DNA of 64,000 nucleotides, from positions 62,001 to 126,000 of the forward strand of contig CAKOGP040001714.1 in NCBI GenBank assembly GCA_933822405.4, given 5' to 3'. The notes below the pieces were generated by a model. The model was not told the DNA's origin. It worked only from the letters and a program-made list of their open reading frames with translations, and did no database searches. This document shows, one piece after another, positions 38,363-49,386 of this stretch (the first letter of the stretch is position 1; every line of letters begins with the position of its first letter). This DNA is from Cylindrotheca closterium. Lineage: Eukaryota; Bacillariophyta; Bacillariophyceae; Bacillariales; Bacillariaceae. Both the position numbers and the translations under genes were made by a program.

Positions 38363-40834
38363 ATGACGGATGGAGAAACTGGAGGAGGCAGTCGCCTAGA
38401 GCGCTTGCGACAAAAGCACAAGGCTCTTCTTTCTACGAGTAGCCGAAAGATTGCTGCATCGCGCGGTCAATTGGGTGAAGGGTTTGAAGGATCTGGGCGT
38501 AAGTTTTTCTTAGACCCAAAGAAACCTGAGCTTGACGCCACTGCTGAAGGAGAGGACGAAGGACGAGAAGGAACCAAGCCCAGACACCCCCACACGACCA
38601 CTCAGGCGCTGAAGGAAGAAAACAAGAAACTCAAGGAAGAATTGAAAGAAAGTCAAGCAGAACGAGAAAAGTTGCGTAAGAATCTTTCCAATGTTGCTGT
38701 TCAGGTGCAAAACGCTTCCAAAGCCATTCTTTCAACCAAGGTTCACGAGGCGAATGCCAAACTTTCTGCCATGGAGATTGACCTGAAGGAAACCCAAGAG
38801 CGATTGGAAGCGAAGGAGGCATCTCAGAGCGAATTGCTCACTCAGATGCAAAAGTTACGCAAGGAGAACGCAAAGTTGGGATCTCAAGTGCGACTACACT
38901 CCCACAGTATGACTGGCACCAAGAACAACAAGATAAAAGAACTCTCAGAGCGTATTGGTGAGCTTGAAGAGATCAATCGGGATCTCACACTGGACAAGGT
39001 CAAGCTGGAGGCTCAATTGAAGATTGAAGAAGAAGATGGATACGAGGGCATGAAAAAGGCCAAGAAACGAGGTGACAGGCAGTCATCTAAAGAGGACAAG
39101 GGCCTTGCGCGTATCAGACAGAGTAACATGACCATGATTCAAACCCAACTGGCAGTCTCATCTGCCCAACTCACATCGGCCGAGATGGAACTAGCCGATA
39201 AGGAGCACGAAATCGCGGAACTCCAACGAAGTGTTGATGAGCTGCAAAAAGACAACTCAAGACTTCGCAAGGCCAAGGGAGAGATGGTTGATCCAAGCAA
39301 AGTGAACGAACTTGAAAAGGAAGTCAAGGAGTTGGAGTCTGTCAACCAACAGCTTGTGCAAGAAAAGATGGAGATGTCCTTGGGCTCAATCCAAGAGGAT
39401 CTTGAACTGGAGGACGACGGTGCATCGGCAACCGGTTCTTTAGGCAGCTCGGTCGTCCCTAAGCCCAAGACAGAAAAACGAGTCAGAGATTCAAACGTCA
39501 CTATGATGAAAACTCAATTGGCGCTCGCCAATGCTCAAGTTTCATCCACGGAACAAGAAATGGCCGAGATGGAACATGAGCTCATGGACACTCAAATGCG
39601 ATTGTCGGAGGCCAACAAGGCACTCGATACTGCTATCAAGCAAAAGCGAGAGGCCGAAAAGAAGTTGCAAGAGGAGATCAACAAGGCTCACGCTCTGGAA
39701 AAGGAGCAAGAGAAGGCGGTCACCTTGTCCAAGGCGGCCCCAACGCAGGTTCCTACCAACATTAATCTCGGTGTTGGCAACGGAGAAATTGGTGGTACCT
39801 TTGACTTTGGCCAAATTGCCGCCGAAGCTGACGCTTCCGTCAAGATCATTCACTTTGGTGGCAACGATGACCAAACAGCCAAATCAGCCATGACGGGGTA
39901 CACAGATGCTTCGTCCATGGCACAAACCTACGCTGTCACTATCGTCCAAACCAAATTGGCCGATTCTCACGCCAAGTATGCTGATCTCGAAATCAAGTAC
40001 AGCGAACTCCAATCTGCCATGGATAGTGCCATTGTGGAGATTGGTAGTAAGGAAACATCGGCCGAGCAACAGGCAACAGACTTGGCCCAAGCTCGTGACA
40101 AGAATGCCGCGTTCAAGGCAGAGATGGAAAGCCTCAAGGCACAAATTGCCGTCCTTGAGGATAAGCAAATCAAAGCCATGAAGCGAAAAATGCGCAAAGC
40201 CCGACGCGCCGAGGAGGATGCAGAGGATGAGGAAGAAGAGGAAGAAGAAGTTATTCCACTCATCGAGCACCGAAGTACGGTGGCCATTCTCAACACCAAG
40301 CTACAAGAAGCCAATGTCAAGATGACTGCCATGGAGCGAGAAATGGACGAATTGGCCGACATGCTGGAGTCCACGCTCATTGATGGTGAGGGCAAGCGGG
40401 CCATAATATCCGGATTGAACGAAGAGATTTCGGAAACACGCAAGGAAAACGCCGAGCTGTACACTCAAGTGCAAGAATTTGAGGCCATGAACGAGGTCTT
40501 TGAGGGCGCCCGCATTTTGGAATTGGAAACTAAAATGATGGGACTCGAGATGATGAACCAACAACTCATGTTGCAACAATTGGAAGATGAGGATGCTGCC
40601 AACTCGGCGGTGTCATACGGCCTCATGGAGGAAGAAGGAGATGGAGAAGAAGCAGCCGGAGGCACCAAAGTCGAGAAACTTGAACGAAAGATTAAAGGAT
40701 TGGAGCAAATGAACAAGACTCTTTCGAATCGCAACTTGATGGGAGGCAGTGCCCACAAGGCTTCAAGTGCACCTGATGCTGAAGCAATCAGTGAAGCAGC
40801 TAATAGCGACGATGACGCATCGGACTCTTCGTAA
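38363..40834 (+). CDS. Long coiled-coil protein of unknown function
   Basis: The 823-residue protein starts at ATG 38363, preceded by an A-rich leader. Nearly the whole chain is heptad-like and rich in Glu, Lys, Gln and Leu, so it should form long coiled coils. A motif of about 35 residues recurs roughly five times, near residues 113, 252, 375, 524 and 636. Examples are NMTMIQTQLAVSSAQL, NVTMMKTQLALANAQ and STVAILNTKLQEANVKM. Each copy ends in Glu-rich MELADKEHE-type sequence. Acidic breaks (such as EDAEDEEEEEEE) separate the copies. There is no signal peptide, membrane segment or motor domain. Cytoskeletal or scaffold roles are possible but unsupported, and I do not recognise the family. Confidence 0.85.
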   Translation: MTDGETGGGSRLERLRQKHKALLSTSSRKIAASRGQLGEGFEGSGRKFFLDPKKPELDATAEGEDEGREGTKPRHPHTTTQALKEENKKLKEELKESQAEREKLRKNLSNVAVQVQNASKAILSTKVHEANAKLSAMEIDLKETQERLEAKEASQSELLTQMQKLRKENAKLGSQVRLHSHSMTGTKNNKIKELSERIGELEEINRDLTLDKVKLEAQLKIEEEDGYEGMKKAKKRGDRQSSKEDKGLARIRQSNMTMIQTQLAVSSAQLTSAEMELADKEHEIAELQRSVDELQKDNSRLRKAKGEMVDPSKVNELEKEVKELESVNQQLVQEKMEMSLGSIQEDLELEDDGASATGSLGSSVVPKPKTEKRVRDSNVTMMKTQLALANAQVSSTEQEMAEMEHELMDTQMRLSEANKALDTAIKQKREAEKKLQEEINKAHALEKEQEKAVTLSKAAPTQVPTNINLGVGNGEIGGTFDFGQIAAEADASVKIIHFGGNDDQTAKSAMTGYTDASSMAQTYAVTIVQTKLADSHAKYADLEIKYSELQSAMDSAIVEIGSKETSAEQQATDLAQARDKNAAFKAEMESLKAQIAVLEDKQIKAMKRKMRKARRAEEDAEDEEEEEEEVIPLIEHRSTVAILNTKLQEANVKMTAMEREMDELADMLESTLIDGEGKRAIISGLNEEISETRKENAELYTQVQEFEAMNEVFEGARILELETKMMGLEMMNQQLMLQQLEDEDAANSAVSYGLMEEEGDGEEAAGGTKVEKLERKIKGLEQMNKTLSNRNLMGGSAHKASSAPDAEAISEAANSDDDASDSS

Positions 40835-40899
40835 AGAAAAGCGTTGAATTTTGGGGCATTCAAAAAAGAAAAAAGAAAAAAAAGATAGTTGTGTTGATA

Positions 40900-40953
40900 G
40901 TAGATGGTTTTCGATAAAGACTTATTGTAGATGGTTTTCGATAAAGTCTCATT
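40900..40953 (+). repeat. 27 bp tandem duplication
   Basis: Two copies of a unit starting gtagatggttttcgataaag lie just past the stop of the coiled-coil gene, probably in its 3' UTR. They differ at a few positions, and a third copy is begun at 40954. Confidence 0.85.
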
Positions 40954-41298
40954 GTAGCATGTGAACAGTCAAATCAATCATCACCACCGATTAGGTTCAT
41001 GATTATTTGCCAGAAGTTCTATTGCCTTGACGATGGGTTGGGTCTATGAATTTGATATGAACACATGTCCAAGGAGCGGTCATGATTTCCAATTTTCGCA
41101 ACTTGCCAGTCACTTTAAAAAAAATATATAATGCCTTTTGAAAAGAAGTAAAGGAACCGTCGATACAGTCGATGGCGTAATTGGGAACATGATTCGGCAA
41201 GCCTGAACCCCGTTGGTGGTTGTTATGATGTAACTGCTTTTTTCTTTCTTTTTGACAATTCTTTTCCCGTCAGGGTTTGGGATTCCCCTTTATCTTTA
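40954..41298. other. Convergent 3' intergenic region
   Basis: The segment lies between the 3' ends of the coiled-coil gene and the DUF4239-like gene. No gene is seen. Confidence 0.4.
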
Positions 41299-43187
41299 TT
41301 ATGACTGCTGCTTTTGTTGCGCCATCTGTTCCATTTTCAGAGGATCCTGCCACAGAATTTCATGCCCGACCTCCCCTTCAAAGTTGACTTCGCACGCCAA
41401 GGTCGGATCCTTTTGAATGATCCACTTGATGGCTAATAGGTTGGCAGCGATTCCAGATCGTCGAATTTGGTAAACACCGTTAAATGGATTGTTCAAGTCG
41501 CCTGTGCGAGGAGTGGAAATGGGAAAGGCGGCATTTAGACTAGTGTATTGCTGTTGGAACCAAACAAATGATAGTTCCACCAAGCAAGGACTTACTGATA
41601 ATGGTGGAAAAGAACAAATACACTGTGCTCAAGACGGCAAAAAATGCAGAACTGGCGACTGGTGGGTATCCATCAGCATCTACAAAGGTCACTGTGGCAA
41701 CGGTATACCCAATGATAATCAAGGCTGCCAGTACACGTGCCACGATAAAGTGAGCCGGTGGCAAAAAGGTGGATTCATTCGACAATCGCTCCGATCGGAC
41801 CACCACCATGTTGGACACTACATCGCTACAGGTACCAATCAAGTTCTGTCGTCGGAGCGTGATAGGGAAGGTTGAGTTGTGAGTCAATTGTCTTGGACCA
41901 CCACTCTGGATCAGTAGAGTGACAAATACTAGAGTCGGTCATCGTTCAATAGATACATACCAAAGAATTGGAAACATCCACCATTATACCACCGGCTTCT
42001 TTGGTATTCTTCATGGCGACCAGTTCGTCACGGTATTCATTGAGCACCTCGTCAATACCTTCGTACGGATCCGAGTAGACAATTTTCATCAGCTCTCGTC
42101 CCCGACTTGCCTTGACCAATACCCGCACTTGATCGGCAATGTATTCGGCCACAGATATCTTGAACTTGGATTTCTCAGAGGCTGGTATATCCGCTTTCCC
42201 TTTCATCGTATTGGTCTCGTCGAGTAGATGAAATATTCGTCGTGTCAATTGCAACAGTTGCGAAGTTTCCTTGGCACAGAAATCTGTAATCTTTTGTTGT
42301 CTTTGGTATAGAATATTGAGTGTCAACGATAGATAAGTACCATAGACAATCGAGATCCCCGGTACAAAGTTACTTTCCGATAGAGACTCCAACTTTTCTA
42401 CGGCTGGCAAGTGCGTGTAGAGGAAATTGACCATTGGTCCAAAGGAAAAGAAGAAAAATATTAATAATCCCAGCCGAAATGGCGTCGTCCGAAACAGAAG
42501 GGCACCATTGTTGCTCCACAAGTTGTCACCGACGTATTCTGGATTGGGTGGAGATGCCAAGTCTTGCAAATCGGGCAATTCGTACAATTGGTCCAACTCA
42601 AAGGCATTGGGTCTGGCATATGATCTACCCCGCACCAGCAGCGTCGCCCGAAAGTAATCGTCCCCATTTCCAACCTGTTTGGTAGCTTTAGCGTCGTCTT
42701 GGCCAGAGGTTCCGCCATCGGCCCACATGGTTTGCGCATCGGGTGGGAGTGGATCAATGTTGTAGACTTCCGGAGGAAAATCTTGTTGTTGGGAGGTCCA
42801 TTTGTTGCATTTGGGTCGTGGAGCGTAAAACTCAAAAGACTGTGTTGAACTGCGTTTCGTCTTGGTGCTGGTGGAAGAAGAAGACGAGCCGTCATTATTA
42901 TATAAGGTGGTTTGAAATGTCTCGTCCACGAAGAGATCCTTCTGATTATTTTCATCATCACCATTGATCTTGTTGCCTTTATCCGAGTTAGTCTTCCCGC
43001 TGTACAATGGTGAACTGGATATTATATTACTTCTCGTCCTTCTTTTAGATGGCGATGAAAAGCCAAGGCAAAAAGGCGTCGATAAGGCATTGAATGACAG
43101 TAGTACCAAGACCAGCAAGACGAAGGATGATGTGCATGACTGTGACGCAGCACTGAGACACCGCTTCATGCTTGACTTTCTCCTCAT
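41299..43187 (-). CDS. DUF4239-like multi-pass membrane protein, probably plastid, 3 exons
   Basis: Splice model on the minus strand: exon 1 43187-41961, exon 2 41905-41596, exon 3 41501-41299. Both introns (55 and 94 nt) are GT-AG, and the joined frame of 579 residues ends in TAA. The N terminus has a hydrophobic signal followed by LGFSSP, a likely plastid presequence. Four further membrane segments are visible: two flanking the middle of exon 1, and two in exon 2 (around VARVLAALIIIGYTVATV and AVLSTVYLFFSTI). The join of exons 2 and 3 restores DLNNPFNGVYQIRRS, resembling the conserved D-x-NPF-G end of DUF4239 proteins. That family name is from memory of the motif and should be treated as tentative. 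Function is unknown; a channel-like or stress-related membrane role has no direct support here. Confidence 0.72.
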
Positions 43188-44565
43188 TTTTTCTTGTGTG
43201 TACGCTGGCAGATAGGTGAATGAAACGAATCAATGTATCAATGCGAGAAAGACATAAACCTTCAGCTTTAGCTGTTCGATAACACTTCGGCGATTGGATG
43301 ATGATGTGGACCTATTGTATTCAGAACTTGTCAGAACGTACATTAGTACTCCAACGAGTCGTCCATTTTTGATGCAAGGACGCACGCACGGACATTTCAC
43401 ATTGGCAGACAGACACCACACTCAACACACACCGCTGGAGCTTTGTGGCTGGTAACTGGTGCTGTAGCTATATACATGGTGCCCACAACTGTGCTGATTT
43501 GAACAAATCATTACGAAGATATGAATTGTGTCTCTCGTACATTTACTCGTTTGATTTCTTTTTGCTTTGCTGACATCTGGCTCGTCCTCTTAGTATGCCA
43601 GCCACTTCTTGGTGTTCTTGCTGCCTGATGGTGGAGGGGGAGCAGGAGGGCATTGTTTTTCTTGCAATATCATATCTTGTTCGACAATGCAAGGTACAAT
43701 AATCCCACAGGGTGAGGGGATTCAAATACACCAAACTCAGCAAACATTGGAAGCAAAGTAGAAAAGAAGATGGTTCCATTATGTGATATAGACACATGAG
43801 GAGTAGTATGCTCCTTGCTGCTCCTTGTTGCTGCTGCTGGCTGGTAGTAGGGGCCAGTGCAGGTACAGCCAGGCAGCATGCATGATATCAGCTAGTAGTG
43901 ACGGACTCGCATCACAACCTTGAAATTGAATTAGATTAGGACGTGCAACTACCATTGGCTCGTAACATGAAACTCCTCTGTCTATCAACCATTTTTCACA
44001 TCTTACAATTGTGTGTAATGGCCGGACATGGTATGTCCAAAATGACACTTTGCCAGTTCCGATATGGTCACAAAAGAGAAACCTTCGAACTCGCCGGTCA
44101 CGTGAAGCACATTCCCACCAACGACATATTCATGTCTCAACAGTTGCTCTCCAATAAATATTTTAATCCTAAAAGTACGCCGGCCGGCATCAGATATTGG
44201 ATGTCTCTTTGGTACTTCAAACTACGGGACATATCCGCAACTTGCTTTGGCTCTCAGGGTTGTTTTGCTTCTGGGTTGGCTTCTTGTGGTTCCTCCTCTC
44301 TTGCCTGTTCTAAAAGTGGATTGTGTAGGGTTGCGAGTCAAGCTAAAGGTCTCTCACAAGTCATCTAAAGGCCTCATAGTCTTCGGAAGGCACATTCGAT
44401 CTTCTTTGCTGAAAACTAAAGCTCAGACGGTTTGGTTTCCAAAGTCTTAAGTTTCAGGCATTTTAGGCACAAAGTCAGAGCCTACTGTAGTCATTCCTAT
44501 ATTTCGGAAGACAACAGCCACAACAACAGCCTCAAAACTCCTTTACACCATACGCAAAATACAGC
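43188..44565. other. Divergent intergenic region of 1.4 kb
   Basis: Between the DUF4239-like gene and the cation exchanger I see only short frames (for example 43943-44368) with no motifs. It probably holds the two divergent promoters and 5' leaders. No RNA gene was recognised. Confidence 0.4.
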
Positions 44566-47118
44566 ATGGCTTCTTCACTGACGGAAGAAGAACTGCCAAT
44601 CACCACCACACGGAGAATGGACAAACGCACAGCCAGAAGAATCAAACGAAAAAAGACATACGTCAAATATGCAATCAAAGCTGGCCTTTTGGTGGCAGTC
44701 TCCTTGGGCTTTTTGATTTATTATGCTGCTACTTCCCCATCTTCGTCCACAACAGCAATAGAAGAAGCATCAGCATCATCGTTTAATACGCTCAATACCA
44801 GTCCTATTGCCTATGTGGAGAGCCCCATCTTGCTTCATCGAAGATTACAAGAGGTGGGGGAGATTGTGGACGTTGAGTGCGGACAATTGGAAAAGGCGGA
44901 TCCAGAATGGTTTGCTGCCATTTACTTTTTGGGTGTCCTGTATACTTTTATTGCCATTGCCATTGTCTGCGATGAACTCTTTGTGCCTGCCCTGGAAGAA
45001 ATTGCGTCCGAGGATCACATGAACCTGAGTATGGATGTGGCGGGTGCCACACTCATGGCGGCGGGAGGGTCGGCACCGGAATTATTTACCAGTATCTTTG
45101 GAACCTTTGTGCAAGAATCCGAAGTGGGCATTGGAACCGTCGTGGGATCGGCTGTCTTTAATGTCCTATTTGTGATTGCCATGTGTGCCTTGCTCACTAA
45201 GGAAACCTTGAATCTTACCTGGTGGCCACTCTTTCGAGACTCCTTTTGTTATTCGGTTGGATTGATCATGTTGGGACTCTTTGTGGGAGTCATCTCACCT
45301 GCCAAGATTGAACTATGGGAAGCCATTGTTCTCTTTTGCCTCTATATATGCTATGTTATTATCATGTATTTCAATAAGAGAATCTATGGTATTTTGACTG
45401 GCAACAGGGGGGTCCCGGCTCCAGGAAGCGAAGAAGCGATACACGCGGCGGAAGAGAATGGTGAAACGGCTATGGTTGAATCGGCCGAGAATGGTATTGC
45501 TACTGCCCAAGAGAACCATACTAACAATGGCGAGGAGAAACACGATCCTGCAGAGGAGGGTTCGGGGTTCCTTAACAAGCACAGCGATAATCAGTCCCAT
45601 TCCGATTCGTCCCAACTTATTGTCGGTGACGATGGGACGAAGCATGCAATGCATTCCAATCGTTCACACAAGAGTCACCACTCCACTGGAAGCACTCCGA
45701 GTCGTCGTTCCATGCGACGTGGGCCCAGCCTTCATTCGCTGGATTCGGGCAGTGTCGATTTGTTGGCTGTCATCCATCAGGCTGGCGATGGGGGCTCCAT
45801 GAAATCCATCCACGAAGACGAGTCTTTGACTGATCTTACACCCTGGCCAGGAACCTTCCGATCAGGTGTCTTGAAGATTCTCAGGAATCCAGAATCTTGG
45901 AAGGACACTGCTGGTATTGGACTAGTAGCCGTCATGGCTGGAGACGTGCACCACGTCTTCAAGCAAGTGGATGTAGATGACAGCGGTCACATTGATAAAG
46001 AGGAACTCGCTCAACTCTTTGCCAAGTTGGAGTGCAAAATTCCTGCGGAAGAATTGGATATGGTAATGGAAGAGTTGGACGAAAACAAGGACGGACAAAT
46101 TGATGAAGAAGACTTTGTCAAGTGGTATGTCCACTCAGAAAAGAGAATTTCCATGCGCACAAAGTTGGTTTTTGACTTTTTTGATACTGACAATAGCGGC
46201 AAGATTACAAGACCCAACTTGAAGAAACTCCTCAAGACGGTGGAACCAACCGTGACGGACGAAGATGTGGATCAAGCCATGGCAGCCATGTACATGACCG
46301 GCTCCAAAGACGAAATCAGCTTTGAGGAATTCTCCAATTGGTACGTCCACTCGATGATTTACCAAAAGAGAACCAAACGTATTGAAGAAGATGAAGGAAT
46401 CTTGATGGATTCGATTTATCCACCGGAAATTGAAGATGGGTCTTCCTGTGGAACCATCATCATGACCTACATCAAGTACATTGTTGTCTTGCCCATTGTG
46501 GTCATCTTGGCCTTTACGGTACCGGACGTGAGAAAGCCAGGTTCCGCCAAGTACTGTTACATATCGTTCTTGCTAAGTATCGGATGGATTGGTGTGTTTT
46601 CGTACTACATGGTCGACTGGGCGGAAGTCATTGGGCATACCATTGGTATTCCTTCTGTCATTATGGGATTGACGCTTTTGGCTGCAGGGACTTCGGTACC
46701 CGATTTATTGACATCAGTGATTGTGGCTCGTATGGGTGAAGGAGACATGGCACTGTCGTCTAGTATCGGAAGCAATATTTTTGACATTTTGGTGGGACTT
46801 CCCATTCCGTGGATTGCCTACACGGCATTGTACGAACCAATAACGGTGAGTCGAAGGAAGGAGCGAATGAAACAAATGAACGAATGGAATCGATACCATC
46901 ATCTCACAATATTTACCATCCTCTTGCTATTACAGATTGGGTCAAAAAATGTATGGGTATACATATTTACCCTCTTGGGGATGTTGGTGTTTGTGGTAGT
47001 CACCACACACTTGCAGGGATGGAAATTGACAAAAACGCTAGCCTTTCTGATGCTCATGTTCTACTTCGGATTTTTGGCCCTAGCAATCTTGCTCGAACTT
47101 CCCTTTCCATGTGCATAG
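44566..47118 (+). CDS. NCKX-type cation/Ca2+ exchanger with EF-hands, 2 exons
   Basis: The ATG at 44566 is used. The frame is open throughout, but 46846-46935 has a strong GT donor (GTGAGT) and a TTACAG acceptor. Removing this 90 nt intron gives 820 residues and a better fit to the family. The N terminus is basic with one membrane helix (about 36-53). Alpha-1 repeat GATLMAAGGSAPELFTS (160-176) and alpha-2 repeat GLTLLAAGTSVPDLLTS (701-717) carry the ion-binding acidic residues of SLC24/NCX exchangers. Between them is a long cytosolic loop with three EF-hand-like segments, DVDDSGHIDKEE (469-480), DENKDGQIDEED (505-516) and DTDNSGKITRPN (540-551). Ca2+ regulation of the loop is likely. Membrane location and K+ dependence cannot be settled from sequence. 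Confidence 0.9.
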   Translation: MASSLTEEELPITTTRRMDKRTARRIKRKKTYVKYAIKAGLLVAVSLGFLIYYAATSPSSSTTAIEEASASSFNTLNTSPIAYVESPILLHRRLQEVGEIVDVECGQLEKADPEWFAAIYFLGVLYTFIAIAIVCDELFVPALEEIASEDHMNLSMDVAGATLMAAGGSAPELFTSIFGTFVQESEVGIGTVVGSAVFNVLFVIAMCALLTKETLNLTWWPLFRDSFCYSVGLIMLGLFVGVISPAKIELWEAIVLFCLYICYVIIMYFNKRIYGILTGNRGVPAPGSEEAIHAAEENGETAMVESAENGIATAQENHTNNGEEKHDPAEEGSGFLNKHSDNQSHSDSSQLIVGDDGTKHAMHSNRSHKSHHSTGSTPSRRSMRRGPSLHSLDSGSVDLLAVIHQAGDGGSMKSIHEDESLTDLTPWPGTFRSGVLKILRNPESWKDTAGIGLVAVMAGDVHHVFKQVDVDDSGHIDKEELAQLFAKLECKIPAEELDMVMEELDENKDGQIDEEDFVKWYVHSEKRISMRTKLVFDFFDTDNSGKITRPNLKKLLKTVEPTVTDEDVDQAMAAMYMTGSKDEISFEEFSNWYVHSMIYQKRTKRIEEDEGILMDSIYPPEIEDGSSCGTIIMTYIKYIVVLPIVVILAFTVPDVRKPGSAKYCYISFLLSIGWIGVFSYYMVDWAEVIGHTIGIPSVIMGLTLLAAGTSVPDLLTSVIVARMGEGDMALSSSIGSNIFDILVGLPIPWIAYTALYEPITVSRRKERMKQMNEWNRYHHLTIFTILLLLQIGSKNVWVYIFTLLGMLVFVVVTTHLQGWKLTKTLAFLMLMFYFGFLALAILLELPFPCA

Positions 47119-47581
47119 AAGAATGAATAAATTTGGGCTGCTCAGTAATATAAAAAGATGAGTAGGAAGAAAAGGAAAAACATACTACACAGCTGTCTCG
47201 GCACAGTTACAGTGATCTAAATAAATGATAAACAAAAGAGATAACTCAATAGCAGGGTACTGGCACAACCTTGTACTATTCTGAACGGATTAGGAAGCGA
47301 TGGAGAAAAGTGGGCAGAGACTATGGCCGCAACGAATCAGTTGTCACTGGGTACCCGGTGCCAGGTCCTTCACGACTTACATCTAATAAGGTAATAGGTA
47401 ATCCTAATCGATTGTACCTGGGACCATGCATACCTGGTGGTAGTACGTGGGAAAACGAAGCCCAGAAGCGATCAGGAAGCCTTCGGCTTGAGGATACCTA
47501 CATTCAACATAGGAGAGTGACAAGGCGAAAAGAATTTGTGAATTCTCCAGAGTTCGTGGGGCGTAAATGTTGGATCTGAAA
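47119..47581. other. Intergenic region, no gene seen
   Basis: Downstream of the exchanger gene. Short frames only; nothing supported. Confidence 0.35.
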
Positions 47582-47614
47582 AGGTCTTTTAGGCGTCACC
47601 TCAACCGTCTGGCC
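47582..47614 (+). repeat. Left arm of a 33 bp inverted repeat
   Basis: This arm matches the reverse complement of 48915-48947 at 30 of 33 positions, sharing aggtcttttagg and tcacctcaaccgtct. The pair bounds 1.37 kb, as terminal inverted repeats of a non-autonomous DNA element would. No target-site duplication was evident. Confidence 0.7.
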
Positions 47615-47937
47615 CTCTCCCGTCACGCGGACAATTAACGGAAAATTCAAAAAGAAGTGAGACACAAGTCGGGCAAAAAGAACGCGCGCAAAGTGTCACA
47701 CATGGACTTACAGTTTTGAATTCAAGGCTTGCCGGCTCATTTTGCCTCCACAAAAGGCAGTCCCGTGAGGAAAAGACTCACAAAAGAGTACCCAGAGCGT
47801 GTAAAATTGTGGATCTCCAAAATAATGATTGCTGTTGAGAATCGACTTGTTGCAAGTCGGAACGAAACCAGCGCATACGTAAGCAGAATTCTATTACACC
47901 TAGCCAATGAGATCCTTTTTATTTGCATTGGCTTTGA

Positions 47938-47997
47938 CACCTTTTCCCAAGAGGTCCCTTTCATTGGCACCTTTTCCCAAGAGGTCCTTTTATTAGA
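47938..47997 (+). repeat. 30 bp tandem duplication
   Basis: Two copies of a unit starting caccttttcccaagaggtcc lie inside the inverted-repeat-bounded segment. Confidence 0.8.
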
Positions 47998-48183
47998 GTT
48001 CCCAAAGACTGGATCCCGATGACCAATTTTGCCCTACTTGGCGCTTGGAAGAAATGACAAGGATTGCTTCTTGTTGGCAACGACTTGTGGCGACAAACGC
48101 TTGTGACTTGCAGTACTTGTCTTTCCCTGTAAAATCAATCTTTGAATAAGACTATAGACACACAATCATTGTGGTATTCTCAT

Positions 48184-48762
48184 CTATTTTAAAATATGTA
48201 GGATTCGCGGGCATGGTGTCTGCATATAAAATCTTTGATGCGACGGAGCCAAGTTGTATTTCGTCCAAGACTGTTGAAAAATATATTTATTGCGCCTCTT
48301 TCTATTGTAGACTTCATTTGGTTGGTGGCAATGACACCTCCAGAAAGATCCAAGAAAAAGAGGTTCTGCTTGTAGGAACGAATACCCGTATCTCGTAGCG
48401 AATTCTTGTTGATTGATGCGTTTCATTCCAATCATTATCTTGCCAACGTAGAATGGCAGAACTTCAGTCAATACTTCGCAAACAGAAAGACGCAAAAGTA
48501 GCTCATTCTTAGTAGAACAGATCGATGACTTGATTCGGCAGGGTCTTGTTTGCAACGTAGAGCATTTGGCTTGTTGACGGGTTGGCATCTGAATATTATT
48601 TTGGCAACAGCAGAATGACAAAATCTTGGTCAAAGCTTCGCGGAAATACCAGTCAAATAGACGCAGAAGTGCAACTGCATTCATTCGATCCGTCTCATCA
48701 CTGCGCATAGAGCGATAATAGAGTTGCGTGAGAAAATTGTATGGAGGAGATGCAACGCCCAT
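48184..48762 (-). CDS. Hypothetical protein, doubtful
   Basis: A 192-codon frame from ATG 48762. I do not recognise it. It contains two loosely similar stretches, LLRLFDWYFREALTKILSF and LLRLSVCEVLTEVLPFYVG, so it may be a decayed coding repeat. It sits inside a segment bounded by inverted repeats, which makes a mobile-element remnant as likely as a host gene. Confidence 0.25.
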   Translation of the reverse strand: MGVASPPYNFLTQLYYRSMRSDETDRMNAVALLRLFDWYFREALTKILSFCCCQNNIQMPTRQQAKCSTLQTRPCRIKSSICSTKNELLLRLSVCEVLTEVLPFYVGKIMIGMKRINQQEFATRYGYSFLQAEPLFLGSFWRCHCHQPNEVYNRKRRNKYIFQQSWTKYNLAPSHQRFYMQTPCPRILHILK

Positions 48763-48914
48763 CCGAAACTTACCTTCATTTTCATTGCGATTTTGATGCA
48801 ACCGTGAGTAAATGAATGATTGATGAATTCAAATCTAACGGATAGAAGGCCGGCGAGCGGGTATGCCTGCGCGCGGATTTGAATCTCGGCGGGAAATGGA
48901 TGTTCACCTACGAT

Positions 48915-48947
48915 GGCAAGACGGTTGAGGTGATTCCTAAAAGACCT
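48915..48947 (-). repeat. Right arm of a 33 bp inverted repeat
   Basis: Partner of 47582-47614, in opposite orientation, with three mismatches. Confidence 0.7.
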
Positions 48948-48969
48948 ATTTGTTCACATTTACCTATTC

Positions 48970-48991
48970 AAAGTCATTTTTAAATGACTTT
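48970..48991. repeat. Perfect 10 bp hairpin
   Basis: AAAGTCATTT and AAATGACTTT are separated by TT, a perfect inverted repeat just outside the right arm of the larger inverted repeat. Confidence 0.75.
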
Positions 48992-49386
48992 TTGATTAGG
49001 GTGGGAATGGGTTGACGAATGGCAGTTAGGAAAACCCTAAGTACGTTGATTAAAGGGTTCAGAAAAGGGCACGCATTATATAAAAGGCTTCATCGACAGT
49101 TCGTTACACATGCAAAACTGAGCAATACACGACACACACGTTTCGCCAGCGAAAATTATCGATGTTGTTGTTGCTGTACCGGTACTGTTAGAGTAGAAGA
49201 CAAATCAAGACAAGCGTGTTAAAGCAGCAAGAACGAGGGATCATATTCGTCATTTCAACATTGAGGAAAGCGTCCAATTGTATCGCACAATCACATCACT
49301 CAATTCGTAGTCTGAAACCTGAACAAAAGTGAAAACAAGTTATCTCCATCAGAATTCTTGTCAGATCGTTGGAACAAGGCTGCATA

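Larger units (their letters stand above)
48763..49386. other. Intergenic region with right inverted-repeat arm and hairpin
   Basis: No gene is seen. The right arm of the inverted repeat lies at 48915-48947 and a short perfect hairpin at 48970-48991; both are listed separately. Confidence 0.4.
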
